From a virus, in the IMG/VR virus record IMGVR_UViG_3300030104_006454, positions 19,038 to 65,946 of that record: a stretch of 46,909 bases of DNA; one strand, 5' to 3'. The first letter of the stretch is position 1. Every line of letters starts with the position of its first letter. Position numbers and translations under genes: made by a program. The notes under the pieces were generated by a model that did not search any database, was not told the DNA's origin, and saw nothing but the letters and a program-made list of their open reading frames with translations. This document shows, one piece after another, positions 37,140-43,394 of the stretch.

Positions 37140-37498
37140 TAGTCTTGAGTTGTTATAGTTAATGCAGTAACACCAGATAAACCTGTTGCTGATATTGCAC
37201 CTTCGTTAGCTGGTAGATTAGTGTTTAAATCTACAACAACTGTGAAGTTATTCGTGTTATTTCTTGATCCGCTCATTAAAGAAGCTAGTTCATCAGCTAA
37301 TTCCTTGAACTTACCAGCACCGTGAGTAATTAAGCATCCATCTCCTACAGTTTCAGTACCATCTTTTGGCATGAAAAATATTTCAGAAGTAGTGTTTGTT
37401 AAAGGCACCATTCCTAAAAAGTGACTAGCAGGATATAAAGCCGCATCTCCGGAAGCATCGTTTTGCCCATCATTGGCAAAGTATAAATAGTTTTCCAT
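37139..37498 (-). CDS. Virion-type protein, paralogue 2 of 3
   Basis: 119 residues. Begins MENYLYF and carries PASHFLGM at 23-30, the block ITHGAGKFKELADELASLM and then FTVVVDLNTN, lining up with the paralogues before and after it. It lacks the insertion seen in paralogue 3. The three genes form a tandem array, which points to duplication with divergence, as often seen for decoration or minor tail proteins. Confidence 0.5.
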   Translation of the reverse strand: MENYLYFANDGQNDASGDAALYPASHFLGMVPLTNTTSEIFFMPKDGTETVGDGCLITHGAGKFKELADELASLMSGSRNNTNNFTVVVDLNTNLPANEGAISATGLSGVTALTITTQD

Positions 37499-37510
37499 TT
37501 TTTAATTATT

Positions 37511-37846
37511 TTAAGAGACAGCCGTTACTTCGGTGATGTCTGGGTGAATAAATTTACCGGTTAACGTGTTTGCAACAACAACGTGTTTACCAGCTTTGTT
37601 TGGTCTCATAGCGTTTGCTAGTGCTTGACATACTCTTTTAAATCCTAAACCATCATTATCATTGATAGCTAGAACTACTTTGTCAGCGTCTGACGTCCCT
37701 TCACTTACTTGGAAGAAAACCTCAACGTCTGTACCGTCAGTAGTGTCAACACCTAAAAACCTATGTGCAGGAACAACAATAGCATTAGAAGCGTCATCGA
37801 CAAATTCTAGCATAGTGCTGTTACCTTTTTTTAAATCTGTTTTCAT
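37511..37846 (-). CDS. Virion-type protein, paralogue 1 of 3
   Basis: 111 residues. Has PAHRFLGV at 26-33, the central helix block FKRVCQALANAMRP and the closing strand block KHVVVANTLTGKF matching the two following genes. The N-terminus is basic and differs from the paralogues. It is 62 bases downstream of groES, and 12 bases before paralogue 2. Not recognised by family; virion or assembly role by neighbourhood. Confidence 0.5.
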   Translation of the reverse strand: MKTDLKKGNSTMLEFVDDASNAIVVPAHRFLGVDTTDGTDVEVFFQVSEGTSDADKVVLAINDNDGLGFKRVCQALANAMRPNKAGKHVVVANTLTGKFIHPDITEVTAVS

Positions 37847-37891
37847 GTTTTTTACTTTAAATTAATAATTTGTTTTTGTTTTTTAGTTTAA

Positions 37892-37913
37892 GGTTTTGGG
37901 TTTGGGGTTTAGG
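37892..37913 (+). other. G-quadruplex-type tract after groES
   Basis: On the plus strand the run GG-TTTT-GGG-TTT-GGGG-TTTA-GG gives four G-runs separated by 3-4 base loops, sufficient for a two-tetrad quadruplex. The plus strand is the template for the late genes, so a folded tract could pause the polymerase just behind groES; the mRNA itself is C-rich here. Confidence 0.45.
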
Positions 37914-38169
37914 CATCAATTAATACCACATCGCCTGAGCGAATAACGTGGTATAATGTTTCTTTGTACTGAACTCCGTGTCCAGCATGTTTATCATAAT
38001 AAACAACATCTTTGTCGCTTATTCCTTCTACAAGGTTACCAGTTGATATTACGTTAGCCTTTATATACCTATTGTCCGCATCAACGTCTTCAGTTAATAT
38101 AAGTCCACCAACTTTCTTTGGCCCTTGTTTTATTTTTTGTACTATTATATAATTATTGACTGCTTGCAT
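37909..38169 (-). CDS. groES: GroES co-chaperonin
   Basis: 86 residues, somewhat shorter than the host protein (about 95) but complete. It has the opening strand NNYIIVQKIK, a mobile loop with the hydrophobic GroEL-binding tripeptide (KKVGGLILTED, residues 18-28), and the closing strands LYHVIRSGDVVLI. The start lies inside the end of groEL (17-base overlap), so the two are translated together. It caps the GroEL ring. Order is groEL then groES, the reverse of most bacterial operons. Confidence 0.85.
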   Translation of the reverse strand: MQAVNNYIIVQKIKQGPKKVGGLILTEDVDADNRYIKANVISTGNLVEGISDKDVVYYDKHAGHGVQYKETLYHVIRSGDVVLIDA

Positions 38170-39721
38170 CGCCTCTCATGTTTGAAATTATACAATCAGC
38201 GGATATAATAGTAGTTACAACACTTACCGCATTTTTAAGTGCTGACTTAGTAACAAGTACTGGATCTATAATACCGTGTTTAATCATTTCATATGTATTT
38301 CCATTTGTTACATCTATTCCCTTACCGTTTGTAGGTTCTACCGCTTCAATTATACCAGCATTATCTAATATAGTTTGGTAAGGTGCTTTTATAGCATTAA
38401 GTAGTATTTCTTCACCCCATCCATTTGGCTTTATTTCTTGAGCAGCATTTAACAGTGCAATACCACCGCCTGGCACTATGCCTTCTTTTAAAGCAGCTTT
38501 AGTAGCATATATTGCATCTTCAACTCTGTCTTTCTTTTCTTTAAGCTCTACCTTAGACGCTGCACCTACACGCACCATACCTACTTTACCTGACAACATT
38601 GCAAGACGATCTTGTATTTTTTTCTTTAAAAACGGGTTTTTTTCGTTTTTTATAGCTTTTTTAACATTTTCTATGCGTTCTGTAAGATCTTCGCTAATGT
38701 CTATAGTAGTAATTACAGTATTTTTGTCATTTGTAACAGCTTTATCAGCTTTTCCAAGGCAATCAACAGTAATTAAGTCCATATCATCACCTAATTCTTC
38801 ATTTATTACCGTAGCTCCGGTTAAAAATGCTAAATCTTGAACTGTATCTTGCTTAGTTGGGCCAAAACCTGGTAGATCTACAATGTTTACCTTAATATTA
38901 CCCTTAACTTTGTTCATCATAAGGGCTGATTTTAGTTGAGTATCAACATGTGCAACAATAAGTAACTCTTTTTTGTTCTTTATAACATGTTCTAGTATCG
39001 GTTGTATTTTACGTATGTTAGGTATTTCACTACCTACAATCAAAACTAGCGGTTCTTCAAGTACACACTCGTGTTTATCAGTATCTGTAACAAAATGTGG
39101 TGATGTTAAACCACAGTCAAACTGCACACCGTCAACAATATCAACGTAAGTTTCTTCAGTTCCAGAACCTTCCATGAAAACTACACCATCTTTACCTACT
39201 TTATTGTATGCATCAGCAATAATCATGCCTAAAGTTCGATCATTATTGCAGCTTATACTGCTAATGTCCTCAAGCATGCTGCCTTCAACGTCTATAGCTA
39301 TATTTGTAAGGTATGTATTTACTTTTTCAAGTGCTGAGCTTATACCTTGTTTAATAAATCTAGTAGAAAGTTCTGCATACTGCTCTTTTTGTACTTCTTT
39401 TATCAGTGCTTCAGCAAGGACAGTAGCTGTAGTAGTACCGTCACCTGCTTCTTTCACTGTGTTTTTAGCAGCTTCTTTAATAAGTGTAGCGCCGAGGTTT
39501 TCAACCGGGTCATATAAGACTACGGATTCTGCTACCGTTACACCATCTTTTGTTATGACCGGGTTGCCTCTAGCATCTTCGTATATTACACACTTACCAG
39601 ATGCTCCTAGAGTAGACTTCACTGCTTTTGCTAATTTGTCTACACCCGTAATTATTTTACTTTTAGCTTTTTCACCAAAGTTTAGCTCTTTGATAAGTTC
39701 GCTGGGTTGGTTATATTCCAT
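38153..39721 (-). CDS. groEL: GroEL chaperonin
   Basis: 522 residues, near full length. The ATP-binding motifs are intact: TLGASGKCV at 37-45, GDGTTTATVLAE at 93-104, and VEDAIYATKAALKEG followed by GIVPGGGIALL near the C-terminal equatorial domain. The apical-domain middle is more divergent than in bacterial GroEL. The Gly-Gly-Met tail is missing; it ends MRGDASSQ. It folds proteins inside an ATP-driven double ring with GroES. Divergence and tail loss argue it is a long-established phage gene, not a recent host pickup. It lies 26 bases after a conserved small gene. Confidence 0.9.
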   Translation of the reverse strand: MEYNQPSELIKELNFGEKAKSKIITGVDKLAKAVKSTLGASGKCVIYEDARGNPVITKDGVTVAESVVLYDPVENLGATLIKEAAKNTVKEAGDGTTTATVLAEALIKEVQKEQYAELSTRFIKQGISSALEKVNTYLTNIAIDVEGSMLEDISSISCNNDRTLGMIIADAYNKVGKDGVVFMEGSGTEETYVDIVDGVQFDCGLTSPHFVTDTDKHECVLEEPLVLIVGSEIPNIRKIQPILEHVIKNKKELLIVAHVDTQLKSALMMNKVKGNIKVNIVDLPGFGPTKQDTVQDLAFLTGATVINEELGDDMDLITVDCLGKADKAVTNDKNTVITTIDISEDLTERIENVKKAIKNEKNPFLKKKIQDRLAMLSGKVGMVRVGAASKVELKEKKDRVEDAIYATKAALKEGIVPGGGIALLNAAQEIKPNGWGEEILLNAIKAPYQTILDNAGIIEAVEPTNGKGIDVTNGNTYEMIKHGIIDPVLVTKSALKNAVSVVTTIISADCIISNMRGDASSQ

Positions 39722-39747
39722 TTAATTAAATTTAATTTGATTGTATA

Positions 39748-40041
39748 CTATTTGAATGTTTTGATTACCTTAGGACCTTTAGTTGCTTCTAGCTTTTTAG
39801 CAAAGTGATCGATGCTTCCATCAATTGCAGCTTCAGCTCCTTCTACAGTTTCACGCCTAGTAACATCTGTCCACTCGTTATCTGTATCTGGGTTTAAACA
39901 TTCAGTTTGGAAAAATCCATTAGGCAGTTGGGTTATCCTCCAATTAGCTTTATTAGCTAAATGGTTCCACTGTTTAATTTCTTTTTCACTTGGTTTTTGG
40001 TTGCTAGTATATGTACTAGTCTTGTAATATAAGTATGTCAT
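39748..40041 (-). CDS. Conserved small phage protein before groEL
   Basis: 97 residues. The core NWRITQLPNGFFQTECLNP, then WTDVTRRETVEGAEAAIDGS and HFAKKLEATKGPKVIKTF, is a pattern I remember as a widespread conserved hypothetical protein of marine phages. It is mixed alpha/beta without catalytic motif. The gene stands alone between the Lys/Met-repeat gene and groEL with short A/T leaders. Function unknown. Confidence 0.55.
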   Translation of the reverse strand: MTYLYYKTSTYTSNQKPSEKEIKQWNHLANKANWRITQLPNGFFQTECLNPDTDNEWTDVTRRETVEGAEAAIDGSIDHFAKKLEATKGPKVIKTFK

Positions 40042-40080
40042 TGGTTTTATTTTGGTTAATACTTGGTATAGGGTGTTTCC

Positions 40081-40344
40081 CTATTTCTTTTTCTTCATCT
40101 TTGCAGCTGATTTCATTTTCATTTGCATAGCTGAAGCTTTTTTCATCATAGCAACTGATTTTTTCATCATTGCCATAGATTCTTTTTTCATTTTCATAGC
40201 TGATTTTTTCATTGCAGCAGGTGATTTGTCAACAATAGCTTTAAACTTAGGATTATTATCTAGCTTGCCAGCTTTAGAAGCTGCTTTTAAACCTTTATTT
40301 AATTTAGCTGGAGTTTTTTTCATTTTAGCAGGTGCTTTTTTCAT
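40081..40344 (-). CDS. Lys/Met-repeat basic protein, copy B
   Basis: 87 residues. The first ten residues (MKKAPAKMKK) are identical to copy A. The N-terminal half is Lys/Ala-rich and non-repetitive; residues about 45-87 are degenerate 7-8-residue units (MKKSAMK, MKKESMAM, MKKSVAM, MKKASAMQ, MKMKSAAK). It follows its own PAP2 gene after 1 base, as copy A follows the other PAP2 gene. Nucleic-acid binding is inferred from charge and composition. Confidence 0.65.
   Translation of the reverse strand: MKKAPAKMKKTPAKLNKGLKAASKAGKLDNNPKFKAIVDKSPAAMKKSAMKMKKESMAMMKKSVAMMKKASAMQMKMKSAAKMKKKK
40084..40212 (-). repeat. Degenerate 21-24-bp repeat encoding MKK-S-M units
   Basis: About six imperfect units in the 3' half of copy B, clearly the same kind of unit as at 34835-34942 but more decayed and with variable length, suggesting that this array is older or has lost homogenisation. 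Confidence 0.6.
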
Positions 40345-40345
40345 T

Positions 40346-40876
40346 TTACGTTTTATTTTTAATATGTTTATACATTGAGTTACCTAATTGTTCGCCCATC
40401 TTACTGTCTGACTTATAGTGAGCACGGGCAACTCTACGACTATAAGATATGTTTTCTCCTGTTTTAGCAAAAGCTGATTTTGCTTTAAGATATTTATCAC
40501 CTAACACCTTTGCTATTAATATACCTTGAACAGAATGTCCAGAAGGATATGATGGCGTCTTCATTGAAGCCATTTCGTAGTTAGGTAAATTTTTATCTAA
40601 ATCTTTAGGTCTTGGTCTATTGTGATACTTCTTTAGTTTTAGTATTACAGGTGCAGACTCTTTTATTAACTTTGCTGCAACACTTTTATCGTAATTTTTT
40701 ATATTATTATCTTTTGCGGTTTTTGCAAACGCAGATTCTATATTGTCAAACTTCTTTACAAAGTCTTTTTTTAAAGGTATTTTTTTAAGCTCGTTTATTT
40801 CTGTACGAGTAGTGTAACCACTATTAGCTGGTGGCTTCATTTTTTTAAACGGTCCTATGTCAAAATCTTTAAACAT
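40346..40876 (-). CDS. PAP2-superfamily acid phosphatase-like protein, copy B
   Basis: 176 residues, exactly the length of copy A and alignable throughout. Signature motifs: K82-x6-R89-P90, P111-S-G-H114, and S146-R-x5-H153-x3-D157; all catalytic positions are kept, so both copies are probably active. The start (FDIGPFKKMKPP) also carries the GPFK tag seen in small basic proteins. Its ATG overlaps the stop of the 110-residue gene by one base (TAATG). Confidence 0.75.
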   Translation of the reverse strand: MFKDFDIGPFKKMKPPANSGYTTRTEINELKKIPLKKDFVKKFDNIESAFAKTAKDNNIKNYDKSVAAKLIKESAPVILKLKKYHNRPRPKDLDKNLPNYEMASMKTPSYPSGHSVQGILIAKVLGDKYLKAKSAFAKTGENISYSRRVARAHYKSDSKMGEQLGNSMYKHIKNKT

Positions 40877-41208
40877 TATCTTGGACCTACACCAGGTGCT
40901 TTAAAAAAGTTTTTAATAGATTCCATGTAATTACTAGCAGTCTCAAAAACAGGTTTCATACCAAACATAGATCTAGTTCTATTACTTTGTTCTGGGCTCA
41001 TGCCAAAAGGTTTTGAAAGCCTCTCTCTTTGTTTTTCGTATTCTGCTCTTTTTTGGTCTAAACTCTTTGTTAACTCTTTATCGTCATGCTTAACTGGAGA
41101 TTCATCACCAAACCCACTAAAACCTTTCATTAGAAATGGCCCTTTACCTTTTGGCACAAACTTGCCTCCAATCTTATTATACATAGTTTTTTTTGACCTT
41201 TTTTTCAT
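40876..41208 (-). CDS. Basic protein with GPF motif
   Basis: 110 residues, Lys-rich start (KKRSKKTMYNKIGGKFVPK) followed by GPFLMKGFSGFGDESP and a charged helix (QKRAEYEKQRERLSKPFG). Not recognised as a family. The GPF-x-MK string again resembles the tag in neighbouring small proteins. It is the second gene of the late block as transcribed and is coupled to PAP2 copy B. Confidence 0.5.
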   Translation of the reverse strand: MKKRSKKTMYNKIGGKFVPKGKGPFLMKGFSGFGDESPVKHDDKELTKSLDQKRAEYEKQRERLSKPFGMSPEQSNRTRSMFGMKPVFETASNYMESIKNFFKAPGVGPR

Positions 41209-41219
41209 GTCTTTTATTT

Positions 41220-41492
41220 TTATATTTTATACTTCTTTTTACCTTCTTGTCGTGTCCCTTTACCACCATTACCCCTATTTGCTCTAATTGACTTAAATTT
41301 ACTGTCTTTATGATCGTAATCTTTACCAGCTATATTCTTACCTTCTTTAATAGCTTTTCTACGTTTTACTTGATTATCTGCTTTCTTAGCTTTTCTACCT
41401 TCAGTCATAGCCATAGCTTTATCTCTAATAGCTTTTCTTTTTGCAGCAGATGCAGACAGTTTTTGTTTAGTTACTTTAATAGGTGAATTCAT
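41220..41492 (-). CDS. First gene of the late block: very basic small protein
   Basis: 90 residues, over one third Lys and Arg. Begins MNSPIKVTKQKLSASAAKRK and ends with DYDHKDSKFKSIRANRG, GGKGTRQEGKKKYKI; this ending resembles short conserved basic proteins I remember from marine phages. It is the promoter-proximal gene of the long minus-strand block, next to the divergent intergenic region. Probably binds nucleic acid or is packaged; not shown by any motif. Confidence 0.55.
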   Translation of the reverse strand: MNSPIKVTKQKLSASAAKRKAIRDKAMAMTEGRKAKKADNQVKRRKAIKEGKNIAGKDYDHKDSKFKSIRANRGNGGKGTRQEGKKKYKI

Positions 41493-41566
41493 AATCTTAT
41501 TATTACATAGTTAATAGCAAATTTAAAATGTGGACAATAGGGTGTTACTAGATAACTATAATAGGC

Positions 41567-41590
41567 TAATGTCCTAAAAAAATGACATTA
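41567..41590. promoter_or_regulatory. Inverted repeat, possible operator
   Basis: TAATGTC (41567-41573) and GACATTA (41584-41590) are perfect 7-bp inverted arms with a 10-base A-rich spacer, about 75 bases upstream of the first late gene. Spacing of about one and a half helical turns between arm centres fits a dimeric regulator site; it could also form a weak hairpin. Confidence 0.4.
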
Positions 41591-41597
41591 CAAATAT

Positions 41598-41617
41598 TGG
41601 GGTGTAGTGTTGCCCCA
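41598..41617. other. Small GGGG/CCCC hairpin
   Basis: TGGGG (41598-41602) pairs with CCCCA (41613-41617) over a 10-base loop. An alternative pairing, TAGTG (41605-41609) with CACTA (41616-41620), is mutually exclusive with it. Role unknown. Confidence 0.35.
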
Positions 41618-41775
41618 CTATACTCGTTTTTGTTTTGTAAAATAAAAGTCAAATTGTTAAAGCGGGCCCCCCTCGTTGTTTTGCGTTTATACGATTTTTT
41701 TTTACATTTTATATTTTATTTTTTTTTTACTAAATATTTCGCATTTTATTTTTTACATATTATATTTACATTTTT

Positions 41776-41808
41776 ACAAACTAAATACGACTACATATGG
41801 ATAATATA
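41776..41808 (+). promoter_or_regulatory. Early promoter element, copy 1
   Basis: ACAAACTAAATACGA, 8-base spacer CTACATAT, GGATAATATA. First and fully consensus copy, directed rightwards. It precedes only a 13-codon frame before copy 2, so copies 1 and 2 may act as a tandem promoter for the first early gene. Confidence 0.75.
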
Positions 41809-41902
41809 ATTGTAAAAAGAAATTAATAAAATGAATTACACTAACACACTTCGCGCAATACATACACACTAAAAATAATAACTAAATAATAATATTACTT
41901 TT

Positions 41903-41935
41903 ACAATGTAAATACGAGACAATGTGGATAATATA
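41903..41935 (+). promoter_or_regulatory. Early promoter element, copy 2
   Basis: ACAATGTAAATACGA, spacer GACAATGT, GGATAATATA. Two changes in the upstream part, the downstream part is perfect. It ends 37 bases before the 73-residue gene, the longest leader of the set. Confidence 0.75.
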
Positions 41936-41972
41936 AATACAAAAACAAAGTTAAACTAAATAAATAAAAATT

Positions 41973-42194
41973 ATGAAATTAAATTCTAAAAGATTTGTAA
42001 TCAGAAAATCACTAATCGGTAAAAATGCAGTAATAACAGTAAACTTCACAAATGGCAAAACTGCCACTTATAATCACGACAAAGTGTTTGAAGTAATGAA
42101 AGATAAACTAGAACAAATGCCATGTTTTATCAAGTACAAAAGCTATACTGCTTCTAACAATGTGCCACTCGTTGCAAGAGAAATCTGCGAGTAG
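41973..42194 (+). CDS. Small early protein
   Basis: 73 residues, basic, with strand-like alternation in the first half (RFVIRKSLIGKNAVITVNFT) and a helix after it (DKVFEVMKDKLEQM). Not recognised. It is the first substantial plus-strand gene, behind promoter copies 1 and 2. Ends with a TAG codon, supporting a standard genetic code. Confidence 0.55.
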   Translation: MKLNSKRFVIRKSLIGKNAVITVNFTNGKTATYNHDKVFEVMKDKLEQMPCFIKYKSYTASNNVPLVAREICE

Positions 42195-42271
42195 TAATAC
42201 AAAGTCGAGTTAGTTCCACTTGTTCCCTCGTATAATCAAATATGAATGAGTAATGTAGTCATGGTGCCGAG

Positions 42272-42288
42272 GTGGGTTCGATTCCCAC
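42272..42288 (+). other. tRNA T-arm-like stem-loop
   Basis: GTGGG-TTCGATT-CCCAC is a perfect T-stem and consensus T-loop (GGTTCGATTCC) of a tRNA. A further pairing AGTTA (42208-42212) with TAACT (42293-42297) would enclose a 90-base element, but I cannot draw a normal D-arm, anticodon arm or 7-bp acceptor stem. It may be a tRNA remnant, a tRNA-like RNA element, or an attachment-site fragment; no integrase is visible in the window. It lies between two early genes in 115 bases of non-coding sequence. Confidence 0.45.
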
Positions 42289-42309
42289 GCTATAACTAAA
42301 ATAATTAAT

Positions 42310-42501
42310 ATGAATAAAGTAAAACAACATATAAATAACGCAAAGCGTTTTAGACAAGAAAACTATAAACCACTAATTGAGTACATCAATTGGAGTGAAA
42401 TCACTAAAGATTATAACTTAAAAACAGGCGATTTAAACTACACTGATTACAACAAATTAGAATTAATATTAGATAATTTTGTTAAAAGTAATACAAAATA
42501 A
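42310..42501 (+). CDS. Small early protein
   Basis: 63 residues, basic then acidic: KVKQHINNAKRFRQENYKPL, then WSEITKDYNLKTGDLNY and a closing helix LELILDNFVKSN. The WSEI-KDYNL-TGDL pattern is one I have seen in short phage proteins without known function. No promoter element directly before it, so it probably shares the transcript from copies 1/2. Its stop codon lies inside promoter copy 3. Confidence 0.55.
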   Translation: MNKVKQHINNAKRFRQENYKPLIEYINWSEITKDYNLKTGDLNYTDYNKLELILDNFVKSNTK

Positions 42502-42525
42502 ACACGAACACTAATGGATAATATA
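42493..42525 (+). promoter_or_regulatory. Early promoter element, copy 3
   Basis: ACAAAATAAACACGA, spacer ACACTAAT, GGATAATATA. The TAA in the upstream part is the stop codon of the preceding gene (ACA AAA TAA in frame). It ends 13 bases before the next ATG. Confidence 0.75.
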
Positions 42526-42538
42526 ATAAATTAAACAA

Positions 42539-42691
42539 ATGATATACGAGCACGAAATAACTTTTAACGATCACTCAATACAATACTTAACTTCAACAAC
42601 TAATTATCTAAATGACGAAGATAAAGAGTTTCTCGAAGCGCTCGATGTCGACTTGTCAACAATTAAATTAATAAATACTTATAAATTATGA
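42539..42691 (+). CDS. Small early protein (50 residues)
   Basis: 50 residues, ATG at 42539. Contains YEHEITFNDHSIQYL and an acidic helix NDEDKEFLEALDVDL. Short, but immediately behind promoter copy 3 and coupled to the next gene by an ATGA overlap, which supports translation. Function not recognised. Confidence 0.55.
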   Translation: MIYEHEITFNDHSIQYLTSTTNYLNDEDKEFLEALDVDLSTIKLINTYKL

Positions 42692-42813
42692 TAATAAGAA
42701 AAGTAGCAGGATTATGGATAGTGCAACGTCAGCACTCACAGCAAATAGTATTTTCACACAAAAGCAGAATGACGTGTTATGAGTGGATATTTAAATCAGT
42801 ACACTATGCATAA
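42688..42813 (+). CDS. Small early protein (41 residues)
   Basis: 41 residues, overlapping the previous gene by 4 bases (ATGA). Basic and aromatic: IIRKVAGLWIVQRQHSQQIV, then CYEWIFKSVHYA. Not recognised. Part of a chain of three coupled mini-genes; translation is likely from the overlap pattern. Confidence 0.45.
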   Translation: MIIRKVAGLWIVQRQHSQQIVFSHKSRMTCYEWIFKSVHYA

Positions 42814-42898
42814 AGTAGCAAAAATACTACTAGATATAGTAGCAATAGGATGGTTAGTATTTGTAATTGTAGCAATAGTAACAATAATTACAAACTAA
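42806..42898 (+). CDS. 30-residue single-span membrane peptide
   Basis: Starts within the previous gene (8-base overlap). The whole peptide is a short basic N-terminus (MHKVAK) and one hydrophobic segment (LLDIVAIGWLVFVIVAIVTI) ending ITN. It would insert in the inner membrane; early phage mini-membrane proteins often act against host functions or in superinfection exclusion, but no family is recognised. Its TAA stop lies in promoter copy 4. Confidence 0.5.
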   Translation: MHKVAKILLDIVAIGWLVFVIVAIVTIITN

Positions 42899-42922
42899 AT
42901 ACGAATTAAGTCGGATAATATA
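42890..42922 (+). promoter_or_regulatory. Early promoter element, copy 4
   Basis: ACAAACTAAATACGA, spacer ATTAAGTC, GGATAATATA, fully consensus. The upstream part contains the stop codon of the membrane peptide (ACA AAC TAA in frame). Ends 7 bases before the next ATG. Confidence 0.78.
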
Positions 42923-42929
42923 TATAAAT

Positions 42930-43121
42930 ATGAATATGAAAACAAACATAAACACTTTAAACTACAACGAAAAAACTAAAACACTAATTTTAAACAAAAT
43001 AAAATACAAAGGCTATGAAATTTGCGAACTACCTGCAAACTTTGGTTGTATTGAATTTAACGAAAAACCAGGAATTAGTGAATGGATTAACTACAAAGGT
43101 CTAACATTTATACAAGAATAA
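42930..43121 (+). CDS. Small early protein
   Basis: 63 residues; a second Met two codons in is an alternative start. Contains strand-like runs (KTLILNKIKYKGYEICELP) and a closing WINYKGLTFI. Not recognised. First gene behind promoter copy 4 and followed after 2 bases by the next. Confidence 0.5.
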   Translation: MNMKTNINTLNYNEKTKTLILNKIKYKGYEICELPANFGCIEFNEKPGISEWINYKGLTFIQE

Positions 43122-43123
43122 TT

Positions 43124-43384
43124 ATGAAAAAAAACAAGTATAAACTAACAATTACAGAAGCACACAGTGATCTACTCAAAGTAGAAATGACAGACAAGTA
43201 TTGTAACTACTGCTGTGTATACGAACCAAGTATTGAAGACGCACTAGCGTATGCAGGTTACTGGTTTGCTGAAACTGAAGCAAGACGCGAGTCAAATCAA
43301 ACTCACGCAAAAGCAGTAATGGAAATGAATAAACTAGATAAAGAAGCTGGTATACTAACTGGCAACTATGATGGATTAGATTAA
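43124..43384 (+). CDS. Small early protein with Cys cluster
   Basis: 86 residues. The segment KYCNYCCVYEPS contains three Cys residues close together, followed by a helix (EDALAYAGYWFAETEARRES) and an acidic end. The Cys cluster alone does not form a full zinc site. Not recognised. Second gene of the promoter copy 4 unit. Confidence 0.5.
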   Translation: MKKNKYKLTITEAHSDLLKVEMTDKYCNYCCVYEPSIEDALAYAGYWFAETEARRESNQTHAKAVMEMNKLDKEAGILTGNYDGLD

Positions 43385-43394
43385 AATAATAAAT

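Larger units (their letters stand above)
41493..41972. promoter_or_regulatory. Divergent intergenic region between late and early blocks
   Basis: 480 bases without a convincing gene. It separates the minus-strand virion block from the plus-strand early block and so must contain both start regions. From left to right it holds an inverted repeat (41567-41590), a GGGG/CCCC hairpin (41598-41617), a short GC-rich patch near 41661-41675 in an otherwise T-rich tract, and two copies of the early promoter element (41776, 41903). Between those two copies a 13-codon frame, 41831-41872, could be a leader peptide but is too short to judge. No clear sigma-70 or Bacteroidota-type promoter could be fixed for the minus strand. 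Confidence 0.6.

Noticed and set aside
39174-39725. Plus-strand frame of 183 codons
   Set aside because: Antisense to groEL, whose motifs are beyond doubt.
41582-41809. Hydrophobic 75-codon frame in the divergent intergenic region
   Set aside because: It reads through a T-rich low-complexity tract (mostly Phe/Leu/Ile/Tyr) and ends in promoter copy 1; no coupling or conserved pattern.
42201-42300. A functional tRNA gene
   Set aside because: Only the T-arm is convincing; no 7-bp acceptor stem, D-arm or anticodon arm could be paired, so it is listed only as a T-arm-like element.
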